Below are positions 1-9,553 of a DNA stretch of 64,000 nucleotides, piece after piece (within the stretch, counting starts at the first letter, position 1; the number at the start of each line of letters is the position of its first letter). This stretch comes from an uncultured Burkholderiales bacterium. GTDB lineage: Bacteria; Pseudomonadota; Gammaproteobacteria; Burkholderiales; Eutrophovitaceae. The position numbers and the translations under genes were made by a program. The notes beneath the pieces are model-generated. The model did not search any database, had not been told where the DNA came from, and worked only from the letters and a program-made list of their open reading frames with translations. The stretch is from positions 62,001-126,000 of the forward strand of contig CATOSA010000008.1 in the NCBI GenBank assembly GCA_951812315.1. The letters are read 5' to 3'.

Positions 1-2
1 TC

Positions 3-743
3 AACGCGCCCGGCACCTACTATGCCGTGGTCACACCTATCCCGCGCTTTCTTGACGTGAACTTCACGCCGATCTTCCCGGACCCGGGCGCCAGCGGCAG
101 CTACACATTGATGGCCAGCGGCGTGACGTCAACGACTCCTCCGCCAGTTGTTGTTGAGGACGACCCGGTAATTGTCGAAGAAGATCCGGTCGTCACCGAG
201 AAAGACGACGAATTTGAAGCCTTTGACGACGTTTCCGATCCTTACGTAGCCACAATTCAGGTCAAAAACTGGCGCGGTAAAGTCGGTGACAAAGGCAAGA
301 AGCACGGCATTCCGGTAGCAATACTGTCGGGCCCGGACTTCGATGCATTGTCAGTCGACAAGAGCAGCCTGACCTTCGGCGCTACCGGTGACGAGCAAAG
401 CTTCATGAATTGCCGCAAGAAAGGCAAGGACGTCAAGGTCGACAAAGTCAAAGACGGCATCAAGGACCTTGTCTGCTACTTCAACCCGGAAGCAACCGGA
501 CTTACAGAAAATGACGTGCAAGGCATCGTCAGGGGTAAATGGGTCGATTCCGAAGGACTGGTTCGGGAGTTCGAAGGCTCGGCCGCGTTGTCGGTAATCA
601 TTGTCTCGAACAAGAAAGGCGAGAGCTGGCACGTACGCCACGGCGTCGATCCGCGCGACAAGAAGTACAAGGAGCTCAAGCGCGGCAAGAAGCATGGCAA
701 ACACGGAAAGAAGAAACATGAGAAGCACAGCAAGCTCGACTAG
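3..743 (+). CDS. C-terminal part of a secreted protein (start outside window)
   Basis: The frame is open from the window edge, so this is a 3' fragment. The first residues (NAPGTYYAVVTP, then SYTLMASG) resemble the end of a PPC-type bacterial pre-peptidase C-terminal domain. An acidic, Pro/Val-rich linker follows (PPPVVVEDDPVIVEEDP). Next comes a module with IPVAILSGPDFDALSVD and DGIKDLVCYF, resembling a small beta domain common in secreted proteobacterial proteins. The last 25 or so residues are extremely rich in Lys and His. A strong terminator follows the stop. The protein is probably exported, but its catalytic or binding N-terminal part is not visible, so no function is assigned. Confidence 0.7.
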   Translation, partial: NAPGTYYAVVTPIPRFLDVNFTPIFPDPGASGSYTLMASGVTSTTPPPVVVEDDPVIVEEDPVVTEKDDEFEAFDDVSDPYVATIQVKNWRGKVGDKGKKHGIPVAILSGPDFDALSVDKSSLTFGATGDEQSFMNCRKKGKDVKVDKVKDGIKDLVCYFNPEATGLTENDVQGIVRGKWVDSEGLVREFEGSAALSVIIVSNKKGESWHVRHGVDPRDKKYKELKRGKKHGKHGKKKHEKHSKLD

Positions 744-792
744 CAGCTCATGAGTATTCCGGTCTGACCGGAAAACAACTGCACGACATACG

Positions 793-821
793 GCCCCCGC
801 TACCAGGCGGGGGCTTTTTTT
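793..821 (+). terminator. Rho-independent terminator of the first gene
   Basis: GCCCCCGC (793-800) pairs perfectly with GCGGGGGC (807-814) around a 6-nt loop, followed by seven T residues. It lies about 50 bp after the stop at 743. Confidence 0.9.
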
Positions 822-1538
822 GCCTGCTGCGACCGGAATTGCGCTGTCACAGAAATACTGCTGGTGAATACGCCGCCGGCGATGGTCAGATTTATCGGAT
901 GTTCGGCCGATGAAAAACGTGGATGCCGGTCGCGCAAGCGTCGCGTAGTCCGACGCAAGCGGCATAGTTTCGTGATGTCGGGTTACGCCCAAGGGCTAAC
1001 CCAACCTTGCACCAAAGAAGTACTTTCCCCTTTCTGAGCCGCCGAGTAACGCAGGAGCGACAGGAGTCTTCGGCGAGGACTGTTTGAGTCCGCGCGGGTT
1101 TTCGCGAGGGCGAGTTCCGCAGCCGCCTGGCGCTTCGAGTAACGCAGGGTATCCCGAAGGGACGGCTTAGTGGGGTGCCCTTCTCTTTGGTTACTTTCTC
1201 TTGGGCACGCAAGAGAAAGTAACTAGCCGCCGGGCTACCCCCGGCACACCTGCTACAGTAGCAACGCCAGATCTCGCGAGATTTGCACGCGAGAGGACTG
1301 GACAACGCCAACGGATTGCGCCCAAGGGCTAACCGGTCCTACCCTCCTTCGCCGTCCGACCATATGTAATTCTCAGTCGCGCACCGCGTTTCACCCACGG
1401 TAGTTATTCTCCATCTAAAAAGCTTACCGTAAGCCCCTTATTTATCGCCTGAGCGCGAGGGGTTTACCGACGCTCGATCGGGGACTCTAAACGCAAATCG
1501 CAACGGCAGTGCAGCCTCCCGTCGGCGCGTTGGAACGC
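822..1538. repeat. Gene-poor gap with hairpin-bearing repeat-like sequence
   Basis: No convincing gene is seen in these 717 bp. A 13-bp perfect inverted repeat (GTTACTTTCTCTT at 1190-1202, its complement at 1211-1223, loop GGGCACGC) sits inside a stretch whose minus-strand translation, SYFLLRAQEKVTKEKGTP, resembles a motif often mis-annotated as small proteins in proteobacterial repeats. The 16-nt string CGCCCAAGGGCTAACC occurs at 986-1001 and again at 1320-1335, flanking the hairpin segment as direct repeats. This suggests a non-autonomous repetitive element rather than coding DNA. Confidence 0.55.
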
Positions 1539-2321
1539 TCAACGATTCCGGAATTGCGGCTTTCGCTTTTCAAGAAATGCCGCCATGCCTTCGGCCTGGT
1601 CATCCGTCGCAAACGCCGAGTGGAACAGACGACGCTCGAAACGCACACCTTCGGCAAGCGTTGTTTCGAATGCCCGATTAACCGATTCCTTGGCCATCAT
1701 TAAGCTTGGCAGCGACAGTTCAGACAACTTGTTGGCTGTTGCCATAACGTCGTCAAGAAGGTCGGCAAGCGGCACGACCCGGCTGACCAGACCACATCGC
1801 TCGGCTTCTGACGCGTCCATCATGCGCGACTGGCCAAGCAATACCATTTCCATCGCCTTGGACTTGCCAATGGAACGGGCCAGCCGCTGTGTGCCGCCGG
1901 CGCCAGGAATGACGCCAAGATTGATCTCCGGTTGGCCGAATTTGGCATTGTCAGCTGCGATGATGAAGTCACACATCATTGCCAGTTCGCAGCCTCCACC
2001 GAGTGCGAAGCCACGCACCGCGGCTATGACCGGCTTTCTGCAGCGCGCCAGCCGCTCCCACTCGGCGGTGATGAAATCGGACTTGTAGACGTTCATGTAA
2101 GACTTGTCCTGCATTGCCTTGATATCGGCGCCCGCGGCAAACGCTTTATCGTTGCCGGTGATCACCATGCATCCGATCGTATCGTCCACCTCGAAACCGT
2201 CGAGTGCGTCCGACAGCTCCTGCATCAACGCTGGTGACAATGCGTTCAGGGCTTTCGGACGGTTCAGGGTGATCACGCCGACGCGGCCACGCGTCTCGAC
2301 GATGATGTGCTCGTAGGCCAT
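1539..2321 (-). CDS. Enoyl-CoA hydratase (crotonase family)
   Basis: This 260-residue protein should hydrate trans-2-enoyl-CoA to 3-hydroxyacyl-CoA in fatty-acid or related acyl-CoA breakdown, in the cytoplasm. The crotonase fold is clear: [11 protein letters not shown] (60-70) and GGGCE (108-112) form the oxyanion hole. The two catalytic glutamates match E112 and E132 ([17 protein letters not shown]). Length and both acids fit a true hydratase rather than an isomerase. It stands alone, convergent with the first gene, with the decayed fur-like copy upstream. Members cannot be assigned to a precise pathway (PaaF, EchA and others) from sequence alone. Confidence 0.93.
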   Translation of the reverse strand: MAYEHIIVETRGRVGVITLNRPKALNALSPALMQELSDALDGFEVDDTIGCMVITGNDKAFAAGADIKAMQDKSYMNVYKSDFITAEWERLARCRKPVIAAVRGFALGGGCELAMMCDFIIAADNAKFGQPEINLGVIPGAGGTQRLARSIGKSKAMEMVLLGQSRMMDASEAERCGLVSRVVPLADLLDDVMATANKLSELSLPSLMMAKESVNRAFETTLAEGVRFERRLFHSAFATDDQAEGMAAFLEKRKPQFRNR

Positions 2322-2586
2322 CTGGGTATCCTCTTTGTGATTGTTATGCCAATCCGCTTACACCAGTGCGAAACCGGTCGCGGGACTCGTATCGACGAGG
2401 GATTCTATTCGATACTGCCCTCTGATACCCCGTAAAGGCGCGCTGGGCGCCTCAGAGTGACAGACACGAATCGCGTGCTGGTGCCGTCCGGCGGGGACTG
2501 TGCGGCGAGGAGACAGACCGAATCGTGTGGCGGTCATACCCTGGCTAAGCCAGCGCGGGCGGCGTGGTTTTTCCTCAGCGGCTCTC
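2322..2586. other. Intergenic, no gene seen
   Basis: This stretch separates the enoyl-CoA hydratase start from the end of the decayed fur-like copy. It has short GC-rich self-complementary stretches (for example GGCGCGCTGGGCGCC near 2438) but no supported gene or clear promoter. Confidence 0.4.
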
Positions 2587-3030
2587 TCAGTCAGCCGGGC
2601 GCACAACGACCATGACACTCAAGGCGTCCTTGACCATGCCTTCGGGTATCTCTGGCAAGCCCGGGATGCCCACATTGACCGGCGATATGTCCGTCAGCCG
2701 CCTCGATTGCACATCGTACAGATGAAAGTGCGGTTCGGTGCCCAGCTCATGGAACGCCCTGTTCGGGCCCACAATCACTTCGCGTATCAGCCCCGCGGCA
2801 ACGAACAGACTGGGCTTGTAGCAATCCGTAGCCGTGGACGTCTCGGAGTGACGCTCGTTCAGGATAGTCATGACCTGATCGACGCCTGGGCCCTCTTGTC
2901 GGAAGAACAACGCACAGGCGATTTCCATCCGTTAATGTTCCAGGCGTTGATGTGCCGGGTTGATTCCGTGCACGCGCAGCGTATCGGCCGGCTCGTCGTA
3001 CGGCGCGCTGGCGAATCAAGCGTGAAATTA
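2587..3030 (-). pseudogene. Decayed Fur-family regulator (copy A)
   Basis: This is a degenerate second copy of the intact Fur-like gene at 11140-11559. The C-terminal 113 codons still align along their whole length (shared LIREVIV, HLYDVQS and PEGMV blocks). Upstream, in the same frame, TLRVHGINPAHQRL is recognisable, but a few extra codons including a TAA stop separate it from MEIACALF. The DNA-recognition helix is also altered: SKATVYNTL in the intact copy reads STATDCYKP here. It follows pilE copy A just as the intact gene follows pilE copy B, so it was duplicated with the pilus block. It is unlikely to bind DNA normally. Confidence 0.82.
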
Positions 3031-3101
3031 TGAAACGTGAACTGAAGTAGGTCTAGTTCAACTCTGATGCCATTGATTCAGTACCTGGCACCCTGTCGGA
3101 C

Positions 3102-3551
3102 TCACCATGGCACCGTTCCCTCGGGATCAAACCACAGGCGCGTGCCATTTGACGAGATCGTTATGGCGCCGTCGGATTCTTGCGATGTCCCGGCCACCGG
3201 CGTGGCGGTAATCAGGAAAGTCTGGGTGGGAATGGCGTTGGGCGTGATCGCCAGCGTGTATTTGGCGTCATCGGTGATGCCAGCCGTCCTGCCCAGTTCA
3301 CCGTCAGCGCGCCCGTTGTAGGCTGCAGTAATGCTCACGGAGTAGCTGTTGGCATCCTGGTAGATCTTCTCCTGTAGCGCGGCCAGGTCCAGCAATTGGG
3401 TCTGCGCCGCGGAGCGGCTCGACCGGGTCATGTAGCTGACATAGGTGGGCCACGAGATCCCGGTGAGGATTGCAATGATCGCCATCGCGATCATCAACTC
3501 GATGAGGCTAAATCCGTTACGTCTGTATGAATGAATAAACCGTGGGTTCAT
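3102..3551 (-). CDS. pilE: Type IV minor pilin, PilE-like (copy A)
   Basis: The 149-residue prepilin has a short basic leader, the cleavage and methylation site G|FSLIELMIA, and a hydrophobic N-terminal helix, as in type IV pilins processed by PilD. The C-terminal part carries the SDGAITISSNGTRLWFDPEG motif typical of minor PilE proteins encoded after pilY1. It is expected to sit at the pilus tip or inner-membrane priming complex. It ends in VPW like copy B at 11649-12071. The sequence between it and pilY1 copy A, including hairpins, is also duplicated. Reading frame and prepilin motif are intact, so this copy may still be functional. Confidence 0.9.
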   Translation of the reverse strand: MNPRFIHSYRRNGFSLIELMIAMAIIAILTGISWPTYVSYMTRSSRSAAQTQLLDLAALQEKIYQDANSYSVSITAAYNGRADGELGRTAGITDDAKYTLAITPNAIPTQTFLITATPVAGTSQESDGAITISSNGTRLWFDPEGTVPW

Positions 3552-3616
3552 GCTCTGCTGGCTCCTTCTTGACTAGCGGCCATTTCACTCGGTGGCGTTG
3601 CAACCCGATATAAAAC

Positions 3617-3706
3617 AAAACGGGAGCAAGAATTGCCCCCGTTTCGCAGTTGCGGGGGCTCACGCCCCCGCTACATTTAAAGAAACAGGGGCATACGCCC
3701 CTGTTT
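3617..3706. promoter_or_regulatory. Three hairpins between pilY1 and pilE (copy A)
   Basis: Three successive stem-loops lie between the pilY1 stop and the pilE start: AAACGGG/CCCGTTT (about 3618-3643), GCGGGGGC/GCCCCCGC (3652-3671) and AAACAGGGGC/GCCCCTGTTT (3683-3706). The first is strongly conserved in the same position in copy B (about 12140-12167). They may terminate pilY1 transcripts, process the mRNA or set pilE levels; that role is inferred. Confidence 0.6.
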
Positions 3707-3713
3707 GCCAAAC

Positions 3714-6700
3714 TTACGGCGCGAGGAGTTCGTGCCAGGTGACCCTTCCCAACTTGCCCGAGTTGCGGGTCTGCTGGTAGCCGGTCACCACGTTGGACGC
3801 GGCAAGCGCCTGGCTGACGCCGTTACCCCCCGAAGATGCACCACCAGCTCCTCCTGACCCGGTCGGTATGAAGGTGGCCACTTCCACTTTCTTGACCTTG
3901 TCATCTTTGAGCCACTCTTTGACCGTCACGATGACGCCGCTGGAGTAAGTCGTTATCGTCGTTCGAATGGTGTACTTGTCTTTGTCTTCATCCGGATCGT
4001 CTTCAACAGTGACGACCACACCCTCCGCCGTGCCCCAGACGTCGCGCGGCGGGTCCTGCGAGCCCGGTGCCGGCGTCTCGAATTTCGAGGGATCAGGCGC
4101 CGACAGATCCTGAGGCGGATCCTTGACCCAGCCCGAATCGCCGAGGCACTCCTTCATGGGGTGGTGCCAGAACACCGTATATTCGGCGATCAAGTCAGAA
4201 TTACGCTCGCTCAACTTTATCCGATAACCGAATGACGGGTCACCGGCTGCAGATGCCATTTCAATTTCAGAATCGCCGGTAATGTGCTTGACCAGCTGGA
4301 TGGTCAGCGCGCCGTTGCGATACAGTTTGTGCGGCGCGGGTCCAACTTTTCCGGTCGTTTCAGGGTCCTTGTTGACGCAACCGGTCTCGGTCGGCATCAA
4401 TCCGACTCTCAGGTCGCCGGTGCCTGCCCAGTCCTTCACTTCAAACGCGTTCTTGGGCATGTTGAACTTCAAGGTCGTGACGTCGGCCGACGTAAACTGT
4501 GGCAGGTCAGCCATTTTCAGGCCCGCCGTTGTATACGTCGTCATTTTGGTGACGTTCTCGTACGGCAATCCGCCATAGCTGATATTCACCGCCGGCGAAT
4601 ATGGCTGGTTTGAAATCAGTATCTTGAACGGTTCTCCGGGCCCGAGCACCTCGGTCACGTGGAACTCCGGATCGCTCGGTGCGAGGAAATTCACGCCGGT
4701 AACGTCGAATTTGTCATCGTACTCGTGCGTATGCTTCACCTTGCCGCCTTTATTGTAAATATCGACGTCGAAGTGGCCACCGGTAACACCGGGATCAGCA
4801 ACCGCTACGGGCGGTGGGGCCGGCACAGCCGGCTGCGAATTCGCATCGAAAAACGGGTTCTTGTTGAAAATAGTGGTCGACAACTGTGCACTCAGTATTG
4901 CCAGCAAAGGCTGGGACAGCAGACCGCCGCCCTGGTACACCGACACCGGGATGCCGGTCGCTCCAGCAATCGGAACGCCGCTGCCGTCGGCGATGCGGTC
5001 TGAGTCAGTCAACAGGCTGTCATTGCTCAAATCGAAAATCAGCTTGCTGCCAACGCCGCTGGTCAGATAGTCAAATTCGTTCAACCAGTTTTCGCCGTTG
5101 GGCGGGTTGGTGTTGACGACCGTCGGGTTAATCGAGGAGAAGTGATAACGCGCGTCGCGCACGAAACCGGTACCGAGTACGCGCTCACCCGCCGGCAGCG
5201 CCATGCGCCAGCCATAGTTGAGCGGTTTTACCGACACATCATCGTCATCGGTCCAGTTGATCGGCAAGCCACTACTCACCCTGACCCTCAGCAACCCGTA
5301 CGCCTTTTCTGTTAACGTCTGGTCAAGTATCGTGTCATTGGCGACTGGCGCGCCATCTCATATGCCATAGGCATAATTCACGATCGTGCCGTCGGCGGCG
5401 TCAGCGGCGTTGAACAGGCGGCCAGACGCAAAGTAAACGAAATAACCGCTGACCGGGTGCGCCGCAACGTCGGGTGCGCCAACAATTGCTTTACCGCCGG
5501 TGGAGTACAGCGGCGAACCCGACGCACTCCAGTTGGACGCATTGGAATCGCTGATGTCGAATTTCCACATATTGCCGTCGATGTCCCCGGCATAAACGGT
5601 GTCCACCTTGGAGTCGAAATTTTTGTCGATCGCGACCGGCGAGGACAAGCCGTTCGGGCTGCCGGTGGAACCGGAGCCGGTGTCGAGCTTTTTAATCAGT
5701 GCACCGGTCATCACATTGATCACGTACAGAACCGCGTTGCCGTTACCGCTGTTGTTGTAGCCGTTGCCGACAATCGCGCCCCACTCACCGGTGTTCAGAC
5801 GGACGATCATCGGATCGCCGTAGGTATCACCCAGTTCTGCGAAACCGGTCGTCGCCGGCGTGATCTCCCAGAGGATTTTCATTGCGGCGAAGGTTTCGTT
5901 TGCCGCGTTCGGGTCGCTCACATTAAGCCCGAACAGACCTTTTCCGCCTGCTCCCAGGCCACCCACGAGGACAGTTTTCCAGTTCGGCGATGCGGTGGTT
6001 CCGGCATTGACGTCGCCCGCCACCAGTCCACCGTCAAGGAAATAGGTGTGCGCATAGTGGTCGACTGCCAGTAGTTTCAGTTTGGGAATCAACATCGACG
6101 GCACATATGCCCACACCTCTTCACCGGTGTCGGCATTGAACGCGTGCAGCATGCCGTCGTTGGCACCCACATACAGACGTGGCGCGCGCGCCTCATTGGC
6201 GGTCTTGAATGCCTGGTATTCATCGAACTGAAAGTCGGCCGGAGGGCCGGCGACGTACACCGATTTGGCATGCAGAATATCGCCGATGAGGCTGGTTCTG
6301 GCGCGGAAGGTTCCTGAGCTGATACCGCATTCGTACTGGGTTATTGTACCGGTGCCGTCCATAACGACGTTTTCTTTTTCGTTGATGCGGTCGCCGCGAA
6401 TATAGTCGACGATTTTCGGACCACGCGTTGCATCACCGATGCTGGATTGGTGGCCCGGAAGGCTCGCCCAGCGGAACGGCTTGTTGGATCCGGACGAATT
6501 CTTGGTAACGACTTTGCGGCCGGTATTGAACCAGTCCACAGTTGCGCCTGGGTCATCTGTGGTGGTCCCGTTACCGCATGCCTGCTTGGTCAGCATTACG
6601 TCGCTGGCACTCCACAAGCGGATGGATGTGTTCGTTTTGCCATCCGTACCCAGCGGATAGGCGATTACATCGCCTGCCCAGTTGTACCCGTCGAACCAGA

Positions 6701-6874
6701 CCTGGAAGGCTTTCTGCGTGCCGCTGGTCAAATTGAATCCGGTAATAGTCAACGGCGGCAACGAGCCGTAAGGCTGCTTCTCGGGGTCAAATCGTGCAGC
6801 GCCGTTCGCTGCGCTCGCAATAGAAACGCCGAGCCCAATGCAAGTGCATTTGAGATGAGTTTGCAGGTTTTCAT
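3714..6874 (-). pseudogene. pilY1: PilY1-type pilus tip adhesin, copy A (frameshift plus nonsense)
   Basis: PilY1 is the calcium-dependent tip adhesin and assembly factor of type IV pili. The preferred start is ATG at 6872-6874 after GGAG, giving MKTCKLISNALA. Comparison with copy B shows one base missing inside the signal peptide (near 6837); the frame then continues as IGLGVSIASAANGAARFDP. A second lesion is an in-frame TGA at 5358-5360 where copy B has the Trp of AYGIWDGAP. Between them the beta-propeller part is well kept, with EVWAYVPSMLIPKL, GGLGAGGKGLFG and the calcium loop DKNFDSKVD. Beyond the stop, 526 more codons remain open. Without recoding it makes no complete exported product. 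Confidence 0.88.
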
Positions 6875-6900
6875 AACGATCTCCAGATCCCGAACTACGA

Positions 6901-7439
6901 TTAAATATTTACGCGGACTGTGAATACTGTCTGCACAATCTTGGTTGAACCCCGTGCGCTGCTACCACGCGCGCTGACGCGATACACATTGACCCGCGGG
7001 CAAGGCCCGCTCAGGCCGTAAACGTTACAAGTGGTAATACTGTTGGATGGCAAAACACGGTCTGCCGCAAGTACTTCGACGACGTAACGTTGCGTGCCGT
7101 CGTTGTCCACTTTTACGGAGGTGGTGTCGTCCCAGTTCATTGAGTAGGCATCAGGCCCGGTGCCCGCCGGGTACAACCGGGTACGCGGGTTATCAGATTT
7201 GGATCGGAATGATTAAGCGCGACCCAGTTCTCCGCCTGGGACAAGGCGCTTTCGGCAGCCGCCATTGCCAGATTCTGAAACTGGAAGTTGCCTGCCACCC
7301 GATACTGGGTATTCGACATCACAATTGCACCAACCCCCATCATCATCAGCACCACCAACATAATCATGCTGACGATTAGAGAACTTCCGGCCTGTTTCCG
7401 TGACAGGCTGATTTGAGCAAGACTTTGGCTCATATCCAT
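6901..7439 (-). pseudogene. pilX: PilX-type minor pilin assembly protein, frameshifted
   Basis: The N-terminal frame starts at 7439 and shows the PilX hallmark: a short leader, then QAGSSLIVSMIMLVVLMMMGVGAIVMSNTQ, a hydrophobic segment without a classical prepilin Glu. Similarity continues to HSDPNLI. The frame then breaks near 7190: deleting one base from an expected AATCTGGATAAC gives AATCTGATAAC. The next frame reads DNPRTRLYPAGTGPDAYSMNWDD down to 6903. The combined length of about 180 residues fits PilX. It is followed 26 bp later by pilY1 and preceded by pilW with a 5-bp gap, so it is part of the minor pilin operon. Either a real pseudogene or a single-base sequence error. Confidence 0.8.
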
Positions 7440-7444
7440 ATCTC

Positions 7445-8404
7445 CTAATTCCTCAATTCGGTCACACTGCTCAGAAGCAGTCGCCGCAATCCGTCATTGA
7501 CCACGACGTTTTGCCCGCCCATCGCGTAAGTGTTGTTGTTCTGATACCCCGCATCGGGGGCGGATGCGCTCAGCAGCAGGAATACCTCCAGCGACTTGAC
7601 AATATCCCAGTCGGCGGCGGCAATTTCATTTGCAGAGAAATACTGGATGGTCGAATTCGTCTGGAACACCCCGTAACGCACTTGCATGTTCTGCACGCCG
7701 CTGGCGACGAGTTCAGGAATCATTGCCGGGCCAGCTCCCAGGCGGGTGCGATAAAGGGCGGGTACGAGCGGAACCTCGTTCGGTGAGTTCGTGTATGGAC
7801 TCACGTAGTAGACGGTTTCCTGCATCTGGTAGTCCAGATACGGCGGCTGTTTGTTGCTGCCGGTGAAATCCGGTACGGGGTCCGCCCCTACAAAGGGCTC
7901 TCCACCTTCGTACGACGAATGGTAGTAGACCGTCGTCGCATTAAAGGGTGCGACCACCGGGGTCGGATTGAGCGAGCGGATAACGAGCACGTCGCCGGTC
8001 AGATAGTCAGCGGCGGGAATACAGGTCGCAGCAAAAGGATTGGCATCGTTCGAGCCCCACAGGCGCTGCGAGAGGCGCCCGACCAAAAGGGGGTCGCACG
8101 CATCGGTGACGACGATTCCGTCAGCACTGATCGGCTGGTCAGGTGTGAACAGGCTGCTGATGCCGAGAAATCCCGCGTGCAGCAGATCGTTCTTGATCTG
8201 TTGCAACGCATAGCGGCCGTTGGTCTGCAGATCGGATGACTGCTCCCTGCTGCGCCCGGTCGCTGCGCTACCGAGCACTACGGTGATCAGTGCGCCAATA
8301 ATGAACAGGGTCACCGTGCTCGCCAACATCAGTTCGATAAGATTAAAACCGAGCTGTGCAGATCGATTTCCGGGCTGCGGCACCGCTGATTGTTTGTAGT
8401 TCAT
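7445..8404 (-). CDS. pilW: Type IV pilus assembly protein PilW
   Basis: The start chosen is ATG at 8402-8404, preceded by GGAG at 7-8 bp. The longer open frame upstream overlaps pilV and has no pilin signal. The 319-residue protein has prepilin motif G|FNLIELMLAS, then a hydrophobic helix and a large extracytoplasmic domain with TNGRYALQQIKNDLLHAGF, typical of PilW. It belongs to the minor pilin priming complex with FimT, PilV, PilX and PilY1. The spacing to pilX is 5 bp, so translation is probably coupled. No lesion is seen. Confidence 0.9.
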   Translation of the reverse strand: MNYKQSAVPQPGNRSAQLGFNLIELMLASTVTLFIIGALITVVLGSAATGRSREQSSDLQTNGRYALQQIKNDLLHAGFLGISSLFTPDQPISADGIVVTDACDPLLVGRLSQRLWGSNDANPFAATCIPAADYLTGDVLVIRSLNPTPVVAPFNATTVYYHSSYEGGEPFVGADPVPDFTGSNKQPPYLDYQMQETVYYVSPYTNSPNEVPLVPALYRTRLGAGPAMIPELVASGVQNMQVRYGVFQTNSTIQYFSANEIAAADWDIVKSLEVFLLLSASAPDAGYQNNNTYAMGGQNVVVNDGLRRLLLSSVTELRN

Positions 8405-8424
8405 ATAAGTGATCTCCGCTGCCT

Positions 8425-8961
8425 CTAGATAACGATCGAGCAATCGTAGATTGTGCGGCTCACCGTGTAGGAGTAATTCTCGGTGTCCGCATTCGCTGCG
8501 TTTGTGTTCGCACCCTTGGTCACTCGTTCTACCCAGTCGATTTGCAACGTATAAGTCCATGGACCTGCACCCGCGATGGCGACAGTGGCAGTCGCTGACG
8601 GCAATTCGGCGAGCAGCTTGTTCCTGAACTGAAAGAGGTCGAAAGTCGCCAACTGTGCGGGCGTGCAATCGGCAGCGTCGCAATCGGTCCCTGCGGCTGT
8701 CGGCAGCGGATCCGCGGCGTACCCACCGGCGATGGCCGCCTCGTTGTTGGCTTCAAATCGCTCAAGCAGATCCAGCCCCAGGATCACCGCCTGGGTGCGA
8801 AACTGGCCACTCGTCGAGACCTTCATCGCGTAGGCCTGCAAACCGGCAGTGCCAAGCAGTGCCAGTGCGATTACAAAAAGGGTCACCAACACCTCAAGCA
8901 AAGTGAAACCCGCTACGTCCTTTGACGCGCTTTTCGTACGCGCGATAAAACGCTCATGCAT
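8425..8961 (-). CDS. pilV: Type IV pilus modification protein PilV
   Basis: The 178-residue minor pilin has a basic leader and prepilin motif G|FTLLEVLVTL followed by a hydrophobic helix (VIALALLGTAGLQ). Its conserved segment after the helix (RTQAVILGLDLLERFEANNEAA) matches PilV proteins. Its place between fimT and pilW is the usual order of this operon. It is thought to join the minor pilin complex that primes pilus assembly at the inner membrane. Reading frame intact. Confidence 0.9.
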   Translation of the reverse strand: MHERFIARTKSASKDVAGFTLLEVLVTLFVIALALLGTAGLQAYAMKVSTSGQFRTQAVILGLDLLERFEANNEAAIAGGYAADPLPTAAGTDCDAADCTPAQLATFDLFQFRNKLLAELPSATATVAIAGAGPWTYTLQIDWVERVTKGANTNAANADTENYSYTVSRTIYDCSIVI

Positions 8962-8986
8962 GCGCTCAATGTCCTTCCCGTTTTCG

Positions 8987-9553
8987 TCACGATGCCGACT
9001 CGTATTTGGTTACCACAACGCTGCCCGAAGGCGCGATGGTCGCGGTTCGTACGGTTGAGTTGCCGCCGGTCAGGGTGAAAGTCGAACCCGCGCTTGCACT
9101 ACCGACCGGGAACATCACCAGCGTTGCCGCCGGACCAACAACGGTCAGCGGTGCCGGCGGTGTGCCTTGAACCTTGATCGGATTGGGATCGGCGGCAGTC
9201 GTTGCGTCGCAAACGCCGTTGCCGTCATTGTCGTAGCAGACCAGCCAGCCGTTTGACCAGGCGGCGGTTGTCGGAACACCAATGCAAGCATTGCTGGTAG
9301 GCGTTGCGCGTGCGCAGAACAACACCCGCGCGTTGCGTTTCACCGATTCGCTTCGCGAAAGCTGGATGTCATTTGTAAGCGCACCCATCATCGATCCGGC
9401 ACGCACGTTGCGCGTAAAATCAAGAAACGACGGCATGCCGAGCGCGAGAAAAATGCACGCGATCGCCATTACGATGATCAGTTCGACAACGGTGAAACCA
9501 CCCGCGTTTATGACCCTTTTTTCAATACGTAACATGTTGATATCTTGTCTCAT
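8987..9553 (-). CDS. fimT: GspH/FimT family minor pseudopilin
   Basis: The 188-residue protein carries prepilin motif G|FTVVELIIVMAI and a GspH/FimT C-terminal region (ALTNDIQLSRSESVKRNARVLFC, then a Gly/Ser/Thr-rich beta domain). The start at 9551-9553 has AGGGA upstream; a second ATG six codons later is also possible. It is the first gene of the minor pilin operon fimT-pilV-pilW-pilX-pilY1-pilE. FimT is a minor pilin, and in some species it binds DNA for natural transformation. Nothing in the sequence proves that role here. Confidence 0.88.
   Translation of the reverse strand: MRQDINMLRIEKRVINAGGFTVVELIIVMAIACIFLALGMPSFLDFTRNVRAGSMMGALTNDIQLSRSESVKRNARVLFCARATPTSNACIGVPTTAAWSNGWLVCYDNDGNGVCDATTAADPNPIKVQGTPPAPLTVVGPAATLVMFPVGSASAGSTFTLTGGNSTVRTATIAPSGSVVVTKYESAS

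Noticed and set aside
892-1311. 139-codon open frame on the minus strand
   Set aside because: Its sequence corresponds to a hairpin-bearing repeat that is often mis-annotated as a protein; no domain and no ribosome binding site.
5358-5360. In-frame TGA in pilY1 copy A as selenocysteine or Trp recoding
   Set aside because: Copy B has TGG at this position, TGA is a normal stop elsewhere (for example cspA-like gene), and no SECIS-like hairpin was noticed; a second lesion exists in the same gene.
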